NCBI RefSeq assembly: GCF_002846335.1
Contig: NZ_PJMQ01000001.1
Coordinates: forward strand, 2,604,001 to 2,668,000
Direction of reading: 5' to 3'
Length of the DNA: 64,000 nucleotides
Origin: Janthinobacterium sp. 61
GTDB lineage: Bacteria; Pseudomonadota; Gammaproteobacteria; Burkholderiales; Burkholderiaceae_D
The position numbers and the translations under genes are program-made. Positions within the stretch are counted from its first letter, which is position 1. Each line of letters starts with the position of its first letter. This document shows, piece by piece, positions 63,718 to 64,000 of this stretch. The notes under the pieces were generated by a model, which saw only the letters and a program-made list of their open reading frames with translations, had not been told where the DNA came from and ran no database searches.

Positions 63718-64000
63718 TTAAACGACCTGGTCGAGCGATTTGCCCTTCAGGGCAGTGCGCACGCTGCGGTCCATGCGGCGCGAGGCGAAATCCTCGGTGC
63801 CGTCGGCCAGCGCTTCGATCGCCAGCTTCAATGCCTGGTGGTCGACGGCGCCGCTTTGCGATTGCACAATGGCGTCGCGCACCTTGTTCATCAAGCCATC
63901 CACTAGCACGCGCTCCGCGTCATCGAGCAAGCTGCCGTCTTCATCGAGGGCCGACTGCGTGGCAAGCAGGATGCGCTCCGCTTCCACCTGCTCTTCGCGC
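63718..64000 (-). CDS. hscA: Fe-S chaperone HscA, C-terminal part (window edge)
   Basis: The last 93 or so codons of a DnaK-like chaperone, cut by the window end; the frame is open to 64000. REEQVEAERILLATQSALDEDG and the helical lid segment ALKLAIEALADGTEDFASRRMDRS match HscA. It transfers clusters from IscU. The gene lies upstream of fdx, 71 bases away, as in other isc operons. Confidence 0.88.
   Translation of the reverse strand, partial: REEQVEAERILLATQSALDEDGSLLDDAERVLVDGLMNKVRDAIVQSQSGAVDHQALKLAIEALADGTEDFASRRMDRSVRTALKGKSLDQVV

Overview
The window is GC-rich chromosomal DNA with the gene content and order of a betaproteobacterium of the family Oxalobacteraceae (Janthinobacterium/Duganella/Massilia-like). 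This assignment is inferred from the linked blocks rpsO-pnp, quinone oxidoreductase-tpiA-secG-tRNA-Leu-nuoA to nuoN-DUF2818, ilvI-ilvH-ilvC, pssA-leuA and hscA-fdx-iscX, and from the DUF3619/DUF3106 genes. No phage, insertion sequence, CRISPR array or rRNA was seen.

From 1 to about 22 kb lies a mosaic of small transcription units. It holds three DHA1-type MFS exporters, two of them beside a divergent or adjacent regulator. It also holds an Lrp-type regulator divergent from an EamA exporter and followed by an APH(3')-like kinase, and a PAS-PAS-GGDEF-EAL cyclic-di-GMP protein whose GGDEF motif is degenerate. A LysR regulator is divergent from pirin and DoxX genes. ribA follows, then a trypsin-like protease coupled to an FHA membrane protein, a PEP-CTERM protein, and an operon of a Nudix gene, an HELRH protein, ispD, ispF and a PQQ sugar dehydrogenase.

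From 22.8 to 39.5 kb is the respiratory and housekeeping core, all on the minus strand: tpiA, secG, tRNA-Leu(GAG), the 14 nuo genes of complex I, and DUF2818. It ends in a terminator preceded by a 118-base inverted-repeat structure.

From 39.5 to 50.9 kb are a quinone oxidoreductase, an accessory block (Sel1-like, GIN-domain, small secreted protein, chemoreceptor, unknown), pnp and rpsO with leader hairpins, a lipoprotein, leuA and pssA. From 51 to 54.7 kb is a second accessory block: tandem duplicated SIMPL-domain genes, a fourth MFS exporter and a four-helix membrane protein. The ilvI-ilvH-ilvC branched-chain operon follows.

From 58.6 to 60.9 kb is a plus-strand operon of an ECF sigma factor, DUF3619, DUF3106 and RDD proteins. 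The window closes with a group III truncated hemoglobin, a pseudouridine synthase, a methyltransferase, and the end of the isc iron-sulfur operon (iscX, fdx, hscA cut by the window edge).

The items most worth a second look are the protease-FHA pair, the sigma-DUF3619-DUF3106-RDD operon, the 118-base structured element after the nuo operon, the cysteine-free glutaredoxin-like protein, the tandem SIMPL genes with phased TCACA repeats, and the pnp leader hairpins.
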